The notes beneath the pieces are model-generated. The model did no database searches. It saw only the letters and a list, made by a program, of their open reading frames with translations, and had not been told where the DNA came from. From the NCBI GenBank assembly GCA_024305405.1, contig JAKNDB010000093.1:1-64000 (forward strand): a DNA stretch of 64,000 nt, in the 5' to 3' direction. Numbering within the stretch: position 1 is the first letter of the stretch; every line of letters starts with the position of its first letter. Shown here piece by piece: positions 23,160-35,281 of the stretch. Source of the stretch: Dirofilaria immitis. Lineage: Eukaryota; Nematoda; Chromadorea; Rhabditida; Onchocercidae. The position numbers and the translations under genes are program-made.

Positions 23160-24790
23160 TGTAAGTCAAATTGGACAATGAGCAGTTTTTGATTTCGACG
23201 ATTTTTATACTATCAGCCCAAGCAAAAACAATGAAGAAGTGTGAATGAAAAGCTGGTATTCCTTTTAATATCCCACAGAGGTGGAATTGTGATGAAATTG
23301 CAGAGCAAAACTTCACAATGAACAGAGTCATAGTGTACACACGAACCCACGTCCGGATACCTGCTATCAAATGTAGCAATATAACACGAACAGTATGCAC
23401 TAAAGCTTTTTTAGATTCTCATTATCTGTAATCTCTGATCAAACAGTTACTTCAGCTACATTTTCACATTTCTTTAGAAATTTAGATCGTCAAAAGAAAA
23501 TAGATGGAAAGGAATTGATTCAAGTATCACCTAATAAATGGATTACAAATAACGAATTGCAGTATTCCTATGGTTGGTTAGGAGTTAGATGTCAATCAAC
23601 CACTTCTATGATTGGTTAGGAGTTAGATGTCAATCAACCACTAACTTGATATTTATAAAGGGCGAGATATTCCTTTACGACGGTAAGGGATTACTATCAG
23701 ATTTTGATAATGTTGAACGTTGTACTGCAATCAGTGGGAAATGTGTGACCAATAATGGTATTGTCCTATGGGATGGAAAAGAAATGGGAAAATCATGTCC
23801 GTATAGGAAAATTGGTGAATTTGATGCCCAACTATCTGGAAGTCATGTGATTATAGACAAACTACAGACCTCATTCATATTTAAGGAAAACGGAATCATC
23901 CTGAATTCAAATTGTAATTTTAGTGAGCCATACTTAATGAATGGCGATATTATCATCGACAAAGGAACCAACAATTTAGCCAACAACATACGAAAACAAA
24001 GGTCTGATCCAGAGGGTGAGTTAATTATGAAGGAAGTAAGTGAAAGGGAAGAAACAGAATTAGATAAGTTTGATCCAAGGAATATTAAATATCAATATCT
24101 TTTCGACGTGTTGCAGATAGAATTTAAGAAACAATTGACTAAACTGTATCAGAGAAGCTGCCAAAACTGAAACAACTTATTATTATTGATTGAATGGTTA
24201 TCGACTGTCAATCCAACACTGGCTGTTAAACTATTGTTGCAAAGAAACGATATAATAGCAAAACGAATTAAAGGAAAACTGTTAATAGCTCTTTGTAGTT
24301 TCAATGCCTCTGAATGGAAAACTGTAGATTTCAAAGCAAGTATAGTGAACAAATTCGAAATTGAGAAAATTAATGCAGATTTAGAGATATTAGCCCAAAA
24401 ACTCGGAATAACGAATCCAGTACATGGTCTAACACGAGAGGAATCTTTACGGGACTAATAGTTGAACAAGGGGAAGAATTGGTAAATCAACTGGAGACCA
24501 ATTCGATGAAACCACTGAATTAATAGAACAAGAATTATCAGAAGTTATGAAACGTTGGAAACTGATCACTTTTAGTATAATTGTTTTCGTAATATTAATC
24601 ATGATAATTGTTATCAAATTAAAATTTGAATTAATCCGATCTCTTTATCGTTTCTTCTGTATTAGAACCTCAAATCGAAGGGTAGACAATTCTATGGAAG
24701 TTGTACGGGTTCCTACACCCAAAATAGGGGATCAAAACCCACCCAACACCATTCAATACTTTCCCATTGTTCTTTCCTTAAATAGCCCTT
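23160..24790 (+). pseudogene. Env-like glycoprotein gene of BEL/Pao element 2
   Basis: Between pol and the 3' LTR lie several frames of a secreted-type protein. They include a cysteine-bearing segment near 23270-23410 and a main frame 23589-24170 with regularly spaced cysteines (CTAISGKC, then SCPY) and potential glycosylation sites. A helical region follows at 24186-24458. About 24547-24680 holds a strongly hydrophobic membrane anchor (ITFSIIVFVILIMIIVIKL) with a basic cytoplasmic tail. The position and architecture are those of env-like genes of some nematode BEL elements. I did not identify the fusion-protein family. A 38-bp direct duplication (23568-23605 / 23606-23642) breaks the frame, and stops occur before and after, so it is not intact. 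Confidence 0.6.
23568..23642 (+). repeat. 38-bp direct duplication inside env-like gene
   Basis: CTATGGTTGGTTAGGAG... is repeated as CTATGATTGGTTAGGAG... immediately downstream, with both copies running through TTAGATGTCAATCAACCACT. The 38-bp period is not a multiple of three, so it shifts the frame. Confidence 0.9.
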
Positions 24791-24809
24791 CATCCTGTTT
24801 CCTCGGGAA

Positions 24810-25224
24810 TGTCGGGAAACCGAGAGGAAATTAATTCAAATTTATTCCTAAAAATACATTTTTGCAACAAATAATTAAGCCATCAACGATTTCCTGTTTC
24901 TCACACTAAGCCATCAACGATTTCTTGTTTCTCACACTAATCCATCAACGATTTCCTGTTTTTCACACTAATCAAAACATTTATTTAAATTTTCTTATTC
25001 ATCATTCTCCCAAAATCCTTTCCCACATTATTCATCATTTGTTCCTCTTAAAACATCTGTTTTTATCCATTTACAAATCTTTCCAATCCAAATTTTTTTC
25101 TCATCACGCCCCTTTTTATCACCCTATATAATCACAATCACAGCAACAGATGCAACCTTGTTGTTTTTTTCTAATAAAAATTCCTCACTTGTTGATTGTC
25201 CCCGCAACAAAATCTTCCACAACA
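24810..25224 (+). repeat. 3' LTR of BEL/Pao element 2
   Basis: 415 bp, TGTCGGGAAACCGAG...CTTCCACAACA. It carries three copies of the 31-bp unit (24876-24970) where the 5' LTR has one. It is followed by GAACC, the target duplication, and resumed element 1 pol. Confidence 0.92.
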
Positions 25225-26300
25225 GAACCGAGATCAAAAGAATTATAAGCAAATGCGCTATTCTTGTAAAAGATGGACATCTAAACCATTCAAGCTATCA
25301 GTTATGCCTGATTTGCCAGAATCTAGAGTCAAACGCTCCAGAACTTTTACTCAAGCTGGATTGAATTATTTAGGCCCCCTTTCAATCAGAAGTGATCACA
25401 AAATAACAAAAAATGGGTAGCATTATTCACAACTAGAGCAGTACATTTGGAACTAGTAGAAAATTTATCTGCAGAAAATTTCTTGCATGTTCTAAGAAGA
25501 TTTGTCGCCCTACATGGATACCCAGAATTAGTATTAAGTGATAATACTGGTCAATTTCAATTGGTCTTCATGGAACAAAATATTAAGCTAAGCAACTTTT
25601 TCGCTGAAAAAGAATGATTTGGAAGAATACAATTCTAAGAGCACTTTGGAATGGTGGAATTTATGAGAGATTAATCGGACTGATCAAAAATGCGATGAGA
25701 AGAGCAACTGGAAGAAGACTATTATGGAAAAAGATTTGATAACTTTAATAATGGAAATTGAAAGTGTCAACGTTCGGCCATTGTCAATTTGATAACTACG
25801 TTATCATTCGACCAATTGATTTTATCTTTCCCACTAAGGAAAAATTTTTTAACTATTGGTCTAGTACTCTTAAAAATTTAGGCACATTATGGAAAATATG
25901 GAAAAATGACTACTTAACTAGTCTTAGGGAAACAGCACAAAGAGAAACATGTTTCAGCTAAAAGTGTAGAGTTAGGAACACCACGTGTAGGTGAAAGTAG
26001 TACCAGTCAATGAATCAGAAGTACCTCGTGGTATTTTGAAATTAGCTAGAGTAAAGGAAATAAAAGAAATAGAGATGGAGAAGTTTAGGATTACATTGAT
26101 TGAAATGCCAAATGGAAATATTCTCGACAGACCAATAAATGTATTGCATTTTCTTAAAGTAAATGACAAAAAAATTAATACAAAACAAAACAGGACGAAC
26201 AAGAAATCCACTCAACCTCATTTGAACCTATTGCTGCAAAAATACGAAGTGCTGCAAAACAACGAACTCAAAAATAAGATAAATCGTATTCAGTAATGAA
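25225..26300 (+). pseudogene. BEL/Pao integrase, right part of element 1
   Basis: Resumes with RTEIKRIISKC and a second cysteine pair. It then has GLNYLGPLSI, where the catalytic Asp seen in element 2 (GLDYLGP) is Asn. TTRAVHLELVE, VLSDNTGQF and GGIYERLIG follow in shifted frames, and the C-terminal block ends DRPINVLHF at about 26155. Multiple stops and frame changes make it dead. The element ends at about 26300 without a recognisable LTR. Confidence 0.8.
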
Positions 26301-28562
26301 CAACTTAATTTTAATAAATGCGATTTTTATACTTCATATACATATATATACATACAAAAAGGCGTTTAACATAATTAAGTCCTTGTGTTCTTCACCTTTT
26401 ACTCTCAGTTTTTTCCTATTATTTATCTTCTCTCAATCCCCTCTCCCGCCAATCAATTATAGAATTATCCTCTTGAATTAATCCTTATTGTTTGCACTTT
26501 TATCCAAAATGTAATTAGCACAAATTTATTGCTCAGCTTCATCTAATTAGCAAGATTCATTACTTAGCTCCATCTCTTAAGTAATCTTTGTTCTACGCAT
26601 GGCGGAAGTATTGAATATTCTTATCAATTACATTCATCAATCGCATGATGTTCATTTATCAGAATAACTAGACTTTTCCAGTTTTTGATATTGAAAACGA
26701 ACAAACGACACAAGCAAATATTTTATTATTAAAAAAATATGAAATAAGCAATCATAGACAACTCCGTAAAAAAACATTAATTCAAGGGAAAACACAAATA
26801 TTTCTGGAAATGGCGAGAAATCTAGCAATAAAATAAATCCCCAAGAATGATGATCAGTAAACTGCATCAGTTTCAAATCAGAATTGAATTCATTTTGTAT
26901 TTTCAAATATTTCTGAATCTTGAATCGAAATAACTTGCTAAGGTTCCAGAAGTTCGGCACCCTTATGGCAGTGAAGTAAAAAAAAAAAAAAAAAACTAAT
27001 AGAATACCCCGTTCACTCGCCTATTCCGGTAATACAAATATTTACCCTCTGAAAAAGATACTCACCGGTCTGAATGCATTCAAACTGAGGAAAGTTCTGA
27101 TATAAACAACAAGGTTTGAAGTAACAAAATAACGCCATGAAAATGAAAGAGATGATCCGATGAAATCAGTTACTAAGAAGTAAACAATACAGCGTAACAG
27201 TTGGAAAAAGAAAAAAAATCCAAACATCTGCACAACTGTACGCACGATCTTAGAAAGTAAAAACACAAAAGTAAAAAATCCTGGTCCCTTGCTGACCAGA
27301 AAAAACCCATCATTTCATTCAGAATAATTCAGGACCAGTCAGTGAAAAATATTAGTACAAGAACATTAATATGCACACTGAATAAATATTTAAATAAAAA
27401 AGTGATAACAAAAATATGACACACAAAATAAAAACCTGGAAATATGTATAAATGCCGCAATATACGTTCTAATAATAAAAAACCATTCACGTCATGGATT
27501 TATTGATAAAAACATTGAATCTAGGTTTCGATAACTGACAAGTACTTAATAATTCTCATTAATTTCTAGTCCTCATATAATTTACATTAAATACTTAAAA
27601 TATGCAAAGAATTTCTTGCGACAATCTCCGGGTTATGCATATCACATCTCTAAAGTATTTTTTTTTGCTCAATATAAATTCTTTTTTGATGAATTATGTG
27701 TTTCGGCTAATATCTTTGCTCTACAGACAAAATGCCAGTAACAAAATTCCGCTAATCAGGCATATATTTCTTTACAGTTCAATAAATCAGGGATGCGTAT
27801 TTCATTTTACGATAATGGTTTAAATAATATTTGAAAAAAAAGTTATTGATGTAAAATCATTTATCATCTACCAGTTCGAAAATATTTCTAAAAAATCTGA
27901 CCATTTTTTACAATGTGCTTATAAAATAGATGAACAAATATTAAAAATGAAAAAACTCATCCATAACTATGTTAGCATTCAACATGTACCACAAAAATAA
28001 ATGGAAAAGATAAAGCGCAACAAGAACTGCGAAGAGCAGCCTCTGAATAGTAACAATTATAAACCAATGAAATCCCAGCCTCGAATCTTTCCATCCGGAT
28101 AATCAAAATAATGAAACGATAAGCATTCGCTACAGCAGAGATCAACAGCCAGTTGTCTGAAATAACTTAATAACATCCTACATTTCATACATCTCCCATA
28201 CTACACTTACAGATCCTACATATCATTATTGGTTTGGAGAAAATGATACCAATCCCGGTTACGCTTAGGCTTAGTAACTGCATTATATGAAGTTTATTTT
28301 TGTTTAATCTTCATATTTTATTTTGTTTAGAATATATATATATATATTTTTTCGCTTAGGAATTGTTCGCAAACGTATTGAGCGAAATCATTAAGCAATC
28401 TAAAAATGAAGCATCGGTGAATTAAAAGGCCGGATGAAAAGACCTAATGGCATCAATTTAAAAAGCTGGAAAGCAAAGCTCACAGATAAAAGTTAAAATT
28501 ATATAATAAGTCGCCAGATTTGAGTGTATTTTTGGAATCAATCCATCGAAAATCCTATGAAA
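26301..28562. other. Spacer downstream of atf-7
   Basis: AT-rich. It should contain the 3' untranslated region of the minus-strand atf-7 gene at its right end. There is a poly-A run at about 26979-26995 and a short TA repeat at about 28332-28346. No supported coding sequence is seen. Confidence 0.4.
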
Positions 28563-31500
28563 TCATTTCGACAATTTCTTGTTAGGACTGACTGATGAAA
28601 CCAATTGCTGTGATATATAATTGGAGAGATCATGATGTGGTTGAGCTTGAGGAGAAAGGACGTCTACTTCTAACGGTGATTCATTCCGCAAACATTCCCC
28701 GCACCGCTCAAGTGACAAACACAGCATGCTTCACGAGTTTTCAGCAAAGCCGTAACTCTTTCCAGTTCACGACGCAATACTTGATTCTGCGTCTGCAAGG
28801 ATCTTACTAAATTTTGCAGCTAAAAATTACTTGGAATACTATCCTTAACTGAAATATGCAACATACAATTACGGTATGAATCAATAATTACTTGATTCAA
28901 ATCCTATTAAAAAAATCATATTTCATTTTTTGTTTCATTTAATAATTTGTCTTCTCCTCAAAAACTTATCTTACAGTGATAGAAATCATGAAAAATATCA
29001 ACTTTCCATATAAAAATAAGAGATATAAAAATTGGTAAAAGTTTACATTGCTACTTTCCAACAGTTATGTTCATTTATCAAATGTACTTCTTAGCTTCCA
29101 GCTTGAAGAAAGTTTTTGTTTACATGACTAGAGAATCTTTTAACAAGTTATATCGACTTACGGAGAGTGCTACTTTTCTTGCTCCAATAAATGAACACGT
29201 GTAATCATCTCATCATGTTCTTCCTTTTTCGCTTCCGGTACCGTACAGCAGCTGCTTTATTTCTTTCCAGGATGGTAACACGACGTTCATCGGGTGGTAG
29301 ATCAGCAGTCAAAGAACTACGACCTCGTCCTCGTCCACCTCGATGTGATGATGCTGTTGAAGTTGTTGTCGAACGAGATATTGCGCTTTCTCTACTATAA
29401 TTTTATCATATTAAACGCCAAAATTACAAAATTTATTTTTAATAATCCATAAAAAAGCTATGCAATTCAAAAAAACCTGAAAACAAATTCAACTCATTAA
29501 AAAAGTAAAATAAAGATCGATTTCATCAACTTATGAATGAGAAACATGAATACGCTGAATATAAGTTTTCGAAGTATCAGAAACACAAACTATTTCGAAC
29601 TAAAAGCTTATTTTGCTGTTCCTCCAACCAAACTACGGTGACTAACAGGAACAAACCTTCTTGGTGCTGATGTCAATGTTTCTGTATGCTTCCGCTGTTC
29701 ATCCTGTGGACAAATGACTTCCTCATGATCAAAATATTGCTGATTCTATAAATCAAGGAGCACGAATAAAACAATCTTCTTTATGGATGATGAATCGAAA
29801 ACAAATTAATTACTTACATAAAAATTGTAAACTGATAAATAGAAAAGAATGAAGTCATATCTTTCTTCCTGTTGGTTTTCTATAAAAAACTTACTGTTTG
29901 TAATAATGAAGCTGGATTTTTGCAACAATCACTGGTTTCACATCACGAGGATCCCAATGATCAGTTGGTGATAACTGTGATACAGATGCATTTGAAATCT
30001 GCGAGACATCACTCCGCTCTTCAACATTTGTTGCCGATAAAAGCTAAAAAGCAAAATTGTTTTGTAGGAAAAAATCACAAAACAATAACTTGAAAAAAAT
30101 AAACTTTGTACCAGACCTCTTTATGAAAAACATCTTATTTAACTCACAATAAATATTTAAATCTGAAAAACTCGTGTCATGTTTTAAGCAATACTTACGA
30201 TTTAAATGATTTTTCTGAACTATGCAACCTGCCACGCCATTTATCTCTGTAAAAATTTTCCTCTCTTTGCTAAGCCGAACAAAAGCTCTTTCTTTCAAAC
30301 TGTTACTTTCATTGCATGTAACGCAAAAAAACTTACTGTTCCAACTGCACCTAAAAAGGAGCTGAGACGATCGGTGTAACACCTGACGGTGCAGCTACTG
30401 CTGCTGCAGCTGCCGCTGCCGCCGCTGCTGCCCGTACTGACAATCTCTTTTTACTGAAAGGGAAAAAGATTATAAATAACAAAAGCACGTATAAATGGAA
30501 TAATAATGCAACTTTGATAACGCAAAAGTTAAATATGAGAAATCAGATCATATATACGTACGGCGTTTGGGCTGATGCAGAGCTTCAGGTCTTGAGATAT
30601 TTGCTGGTGCACTGACAATCGGACTATTTATAGCAGAAATTAGCGGTGTTAAAGAAGCGGAAGCTGATTCCGAGGAACATGGTGAACATGATAACAAAGT
30701 GGATGTACATTCAGGACCACCAACATTTGCGGTACACGATGTTGATAGCGCTACTACGGGTGAATTGGAACAAATAGACACAGGAACAGTTGAGGATGTC
30801 GGTAGGATTGATCCCAACGATCCTTTCTGAAAAGTAAAAAATAATACATTCGGATGTGTTCGATCAACTATTAAAACAAACTTTTCCAAAGCTAACAGCA
30901 GTTTCATAACAAATCCGTAAAAACACAGATGTGAACAAAAAAATTGACAAGTGTCTTTTCTGACTCGAAAGATACAAAAATACAAATTACAGTTTTCAAA
31001 GATTGATGTGCTGCATACATCTATTTCGATAGAACGGCAATGCAAATTGCAGACGAGAAATTAATCCAGAACATGTAAATTTTTTTAAGAAAAGGTTTTT
31101 TGAACTTATTTTTCAAATAAGATTTTTATTTGGCAGTCAGAGAAATAAAAGAAAAAAAAATGAAATCATCAGTTGTGCAATATGAAACCAATTAATAAAC
31201 TTTGAAGTAATCATACGAAACATACTAAAGGCGGTGTGGCAGTGCCAGTAGTACCAAGAAAACCAAGAGTTCCCAATCTATCAGAATGCATATCAAGGAC
31301 GGCATTAAGCACATCAGCGGTTCGAGGTGCTTGTCCAGTGTCTTCACTAGTTCGCGAATTTTGCGTCGATAAACCGCCATTATCTTTCATCTAAAATTAA
31401 GATAATTTTTTTATTTCGTATTACAGCTATCTTCTTTTTATTAATTCATCATTTATATCAAAATTAATTTTACCTGTTGCACCAAGCGTGACAGATCAGC

Positions 31501-32898
31501 ACTTTTTAATCCATCACCTTCGAAATCGGCTGAAAGAACATTGATATTTGAGAAGATACCAGGAGAATGGGCCAAAGAAGACGGCAATTTCAGTAGAGTT
31601 ATACCACCTGTTGTTGGTAATGAAAGCGTCACCGGAACAAGTCCATTCTGTGAAGAAAGAAAAAATGATTTGACTGGAATAATATTTTACACCAACGAAC
31701 TATATCAAACTTCTTTCTTTTGGTACAGTGATTTGAAACTTTCATGACGTCTCGTTACATTTTTCGATATTTCACCACCATGAATTGAAGCAGCTCAATG
31801 CATTAGGTTTCGAAATGATAAAAATAACCTGTTCAAGAAGCTCTTCACTACATTGACTGATACGTCGATTTGCTTCACGAAATTTCAATTCGAATGGGTT
31901 GACCGTGAGACACTTTTGCATCAATTCAGCTGTCGATGGAAAATCAGCTATAATGAGACAAGCATGATGAAAACTTTGCGCTCCGATAATATTTTTATAA
32001 AAACATGTGAAAAAATTGTAGTATTGTTGCATACCGAACATAAGTAAATTCGAAAAAGGTAATTGTTAATAGCAAAACTCTAAGACTAAGCATTCACTAA
32101 ACCTAGCAATTTAGAATTGAGCAAAAAAATGTATTTAAGTCCATATGCGAACTTTAATTAGCCAGAAAGGATAATGAAAAGGACAGTTTTCGAATTAATA
32201 GATCTATCTATATAAAAGAGATAGAAATAAAATTTATAACACTAGCAATAAAAGATTTCTTATTAGTGATAACAGGACGAAATAATCATTACTGCCAGTA
32301 AAAATGAACATTGCGCCCACAATAATAACAAATATAAAACTGATCCTATGAAAAAAAAGTATATGTCAACTTTAATCAGATGATCATATTTCGGTGATCA
32401 TTTGATTTATAATATGTAAGTCTATGTATTCTATCAACCTTTTTAAACTTGTCAAAAAAAAAATTAAATTCCCGATTTAAATTCAAGTCTCATTTGTGAC
32501 CAAATAAATATCTCTTCCTTCATTAGTTATTAGTTTATGGTTAATTGATATATCTTATACGGTTAGGTTTAATATTTTTATTATTAGAGAACGTTTTCTC
32601 AATCTTTTGGAATTCATGTTAAAATAATTAACATTATATTAGGTAGAACTTTTGTCATTTTTAATAATTATCAAAGATAACAATAAAACAAAGCTAAAAA
32701 TATTTTTATGCTTATTAATAAAGCATAAATAATACAGTGTCTCGTAGTGCAATACGTGTCTTTTATATTCTGATAAACAGAGAACTTACGCGGTAATGTA
32801 GCTGAATTAGTACCAATTAATGACGCTAAATTCAGAGTTTCCAATGTAACAACATCCACCGATGGATCTTCCCGCTCCACTACACTTTCCATCTTCAT
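28563..32898 (-). CDS. atf-7: ATF-2/ATF-7-type bZIP transcription factor
   Basis: Ten coding exons on the minus strand: 32790-32898 (start MKMESVV), 31829-31947, 31474-31647, 31226-31390, 30562-30826, 30337-30453, 29895-30043, 29657-29745, 29162-29394, 28563-28819, all with GT/AG borders; about 561 residues. Exon 9 holds the basic region [22 protein letters not shown], and exons 9-10 the leucine zipper (LLEQEK..., [19 protein letters not shown]). Exon 6 encodes a run of ten alanines. In C. elegans ATF-7 is the nuclear target of the p38 kinase PMK-1 in innate immunity. That role is family knowledge, not shown here. The frame is kept at exon joints, but about six single A/T bases are missing at 29174-29177, 29225-29229, 29917-29921, 30353-30357 and 30448-30452 and in the last exon. 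The basic region itself is read across one of them. Confidence 0.88.
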
Positions 32899-35281
32899 GA
32901 GTCAAGCAGTAAGAGAGTTCTACATTCATAAATAATAACAGTACATTCAATCTCGAATCTTTCGAAAGAAAAATAATAGTTGTTTAATCAGAGAAGTTTA
33001 ATGATATAAATTTTTGAGTTTATTACAGTTTACACATCCCCATTTTCGAGGTTAATATCAACCATAGCAAATTAAAATATGCAATATGTACAAAAAGAAT
33101 AAAAAATATACCCAGAAATCATTTACAGAAATATTATAAAAGTATAGAAAAGCCTAATCGTTTTTAAAATATCTCCATCCAGTCTTTCTTTTTGAAATAA
33201 AAAATGCAAGAAATAAGACAGAACAACAAACCATTGATCCATTTTTCAGGCTATAGTAACATGCCGGATGTACTTATTGCTAGGGACATATGATCAACGA
33301 AACTGATAAATCTTCTCTGGATTTGCAACTTAGCGATTAATACCTGAAAATAAAGAAAACAATAATATATTGAGGTATCGATGTGACGATGAAACATCCG
33401 AATTTATTGTTGCAAAATACTAAAAAAAAGCAAACGTAAGAAACAAAAGTAAAGAGATTCCTGAATTTGTCTCAGCATTTCCTACAGATAACAAAACTCA
33501 CCAAAATCTTCAGATAAGATAGTATAAGATAGTACTTTTAAATATTGTAAAAAAATTTTTTTTAAATAAACAAGCACGTAATAATGCAGAAATATGTTGC
33601 GAAAGGAAACAATATTAGCGATACGGATTATGCCATATGATTTATCATCTAACATTAAAAAAGTATTTCGAACTACTTGATCAATATAACTCACCGTATT
33701 ATTGCTTCGTTCAAAATTCTCCAAAAATATAATACAATGTAGTTTCGATATTACAGAACTCTTATGTCGTTATTATGTATTTGAATCAACATTCATCGTA
33801 CTTTTTCTTCCCTCTACAATATGATAAAATTGAATTATTCGAGTAAATGTCAAAATAATGATGGTACATCGTTCAAGAAAAAGAGCTTTTTCTCCCAACT
33901 ATGCTAAAAATAAAATCTCTTTAGTTTAACTTATCCAAATAAACTTTTACAACATGAAAATTATTGCTGATGACGATGAAAACGGCTACTTTTCTAAGTA
34001 AATTAATCACAAAATTTTGGCATGAAATCAATGTTCTAGTTTACGACTATAGCGTCTAAAAAAATAAAACGGATAAATTAAATTGATAAAAAAAAAAATA
34101 AAATCAACCATTTTCTATCCCACACGCAGAGTAGCATTAAATTCAACTTATGAAATCTACAAATTTTAAAACTAATATCGATTATCTGACCTCCATTTTC
34201 TTTCTTTCATTTTTTCTTTTTTCAACTGGAAAATGAAATCCATTCCGTAAAATGATTTCACGCTAAGTCAAACGTTTCAATATCCTCAATTTTCCAATCA
34301 TTTTTAACGCATTATTTCATTTATATAATCAGTGATTTTCGCTTCATCTCACCCAATGTCAGTGGAAACAAATCCAAATATGTCATGTCGCTATACCACT
34401 ATACCAACGAAATCTTACTATTTTTAACTCAAAAACTAAACTATCAATATAAATTTGAAAGCAATTAATAAAATGAGCAAATATTCCTTGCTCACCTTTC
34501 TTCATAAACTTTTTCAATCTACGAAAGAATACGAACATTACAAAAACAGTACAGTGAGGAAGAACTTTACATGAGATCTCCACGTTATGATAATGCTACG
34601 CAATCACAAAAAAAAAAGAAAAAATCTGCCTCCGTGAAACATTTCGAAATCATTTTAATAATCATAATCAGGACAATGACAATACTATAAATATTCAAAG
34701 CAAAAAAGTTGAGTTCCCTAATTTGTTCTCCAATTGACAACTATTCTTTAATCGCTATGTCATTCCTTATATTGCGATGGCAAAGAATATTAAAAAAATC
34801 GAAACAAGAACCTAGTTAATAATTTTTCTAGGAAACGAGACATTATGCAAATTGAAGTTTATATCATAAAATCTGGAAATAAATAATTAACTCTTTAAAT
34901 TTATTTGATAAATATATGCATACAAAATTGCATAGATTACGCTTACGGCCATTTCGTCTTCAATGCTCATTGCTTCTAGCTATTCAGTAAACCAGTATCT
35001 ATTGCCATAATATTCATTTATATCATATATTCCCTCATACACAAAAAATTCTAAAGAAATTATTTCCTGTCCTCATCATTTTGCTAAAGACTTACTTATA
35101 CACAATCAAACACATATAAATAGATCATAATGAATGAATGATAATTTTAACGGTTATCAACAACAAGTAAAAGCCGAGTAAACGGCATATTTTGAAATCA
35201 AAAAGAAAAACTCAAATTAAGCAGAATTTATTTCCAATATTAAAAGCAACAAAACAATTTAAGCGATTAGTAATAACGTCA
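32899..35281. other. Intergenic region between atf-7 and cct-5
   Basis: AT-rich with no supported coding. A minus-strand block with a TTTTCAG acceptor at about 33345 could be an untranslated exon of atf-7. The two flanking genes are codirectional but 2.4 kb apart, too far for a typical nematode operon. Confidence 0.35.

Larger units (their letters stand above)
21049..25224 (+). mobile_element. BEL/Pao element 2, internally deleted, env-bearing, LTR-flanked
   Basis: 4176 bp bounded by LTRs 21049-21407 and 24810-25224 and by the target duplication GAACC. Immediately after the 5' LTR is a TGGTGCCACAAGCC stretch at the primer-binding position (tRNA not identified). Coding then starts in the middle of pol (NQLKEETNWPQWE, aligned with LKENETNKPQWE of element 1). 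Gag, protease, reverse transcriptase and RNase H are therefore deleted. Integrase and an env-like gene follow. Without a reverse transcriptase it could only move with help from an intact relative. Confidence 0.9.
19079..26300 (+). mobile_element. Older BEL/Pao element (element 1), truncated, interrupted by element 2
   Basis: The left part is 19079-21048: reverse transcriptase, then RNase H-like region and the start of the integrase zinc-finger region. The right part is 25225-about 26300: rest of integrase and the C-terminal pol domain. The two are separated by an inserted LTR element (21049-25224) flanked by the duplicated 5 bp GAACC (21044-21048 and 25225-25229). Across the junction the pol text continues (WIRR...RTEIKRIISKC). 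No gag, no LTRs of its own and no env are visible. Coding is broken by many stops and frame changes. It is therefore an old, dead copy. Confidence 0.85.

Noticed and set aside
26301..26700. A third LTR expected at the right end of the older BEL element
   Set aside because: No match to the TGTCGGGAAAC...CCACAACA LTR was seen there; the element is probably truncated or belongs to a family with a different LTR.
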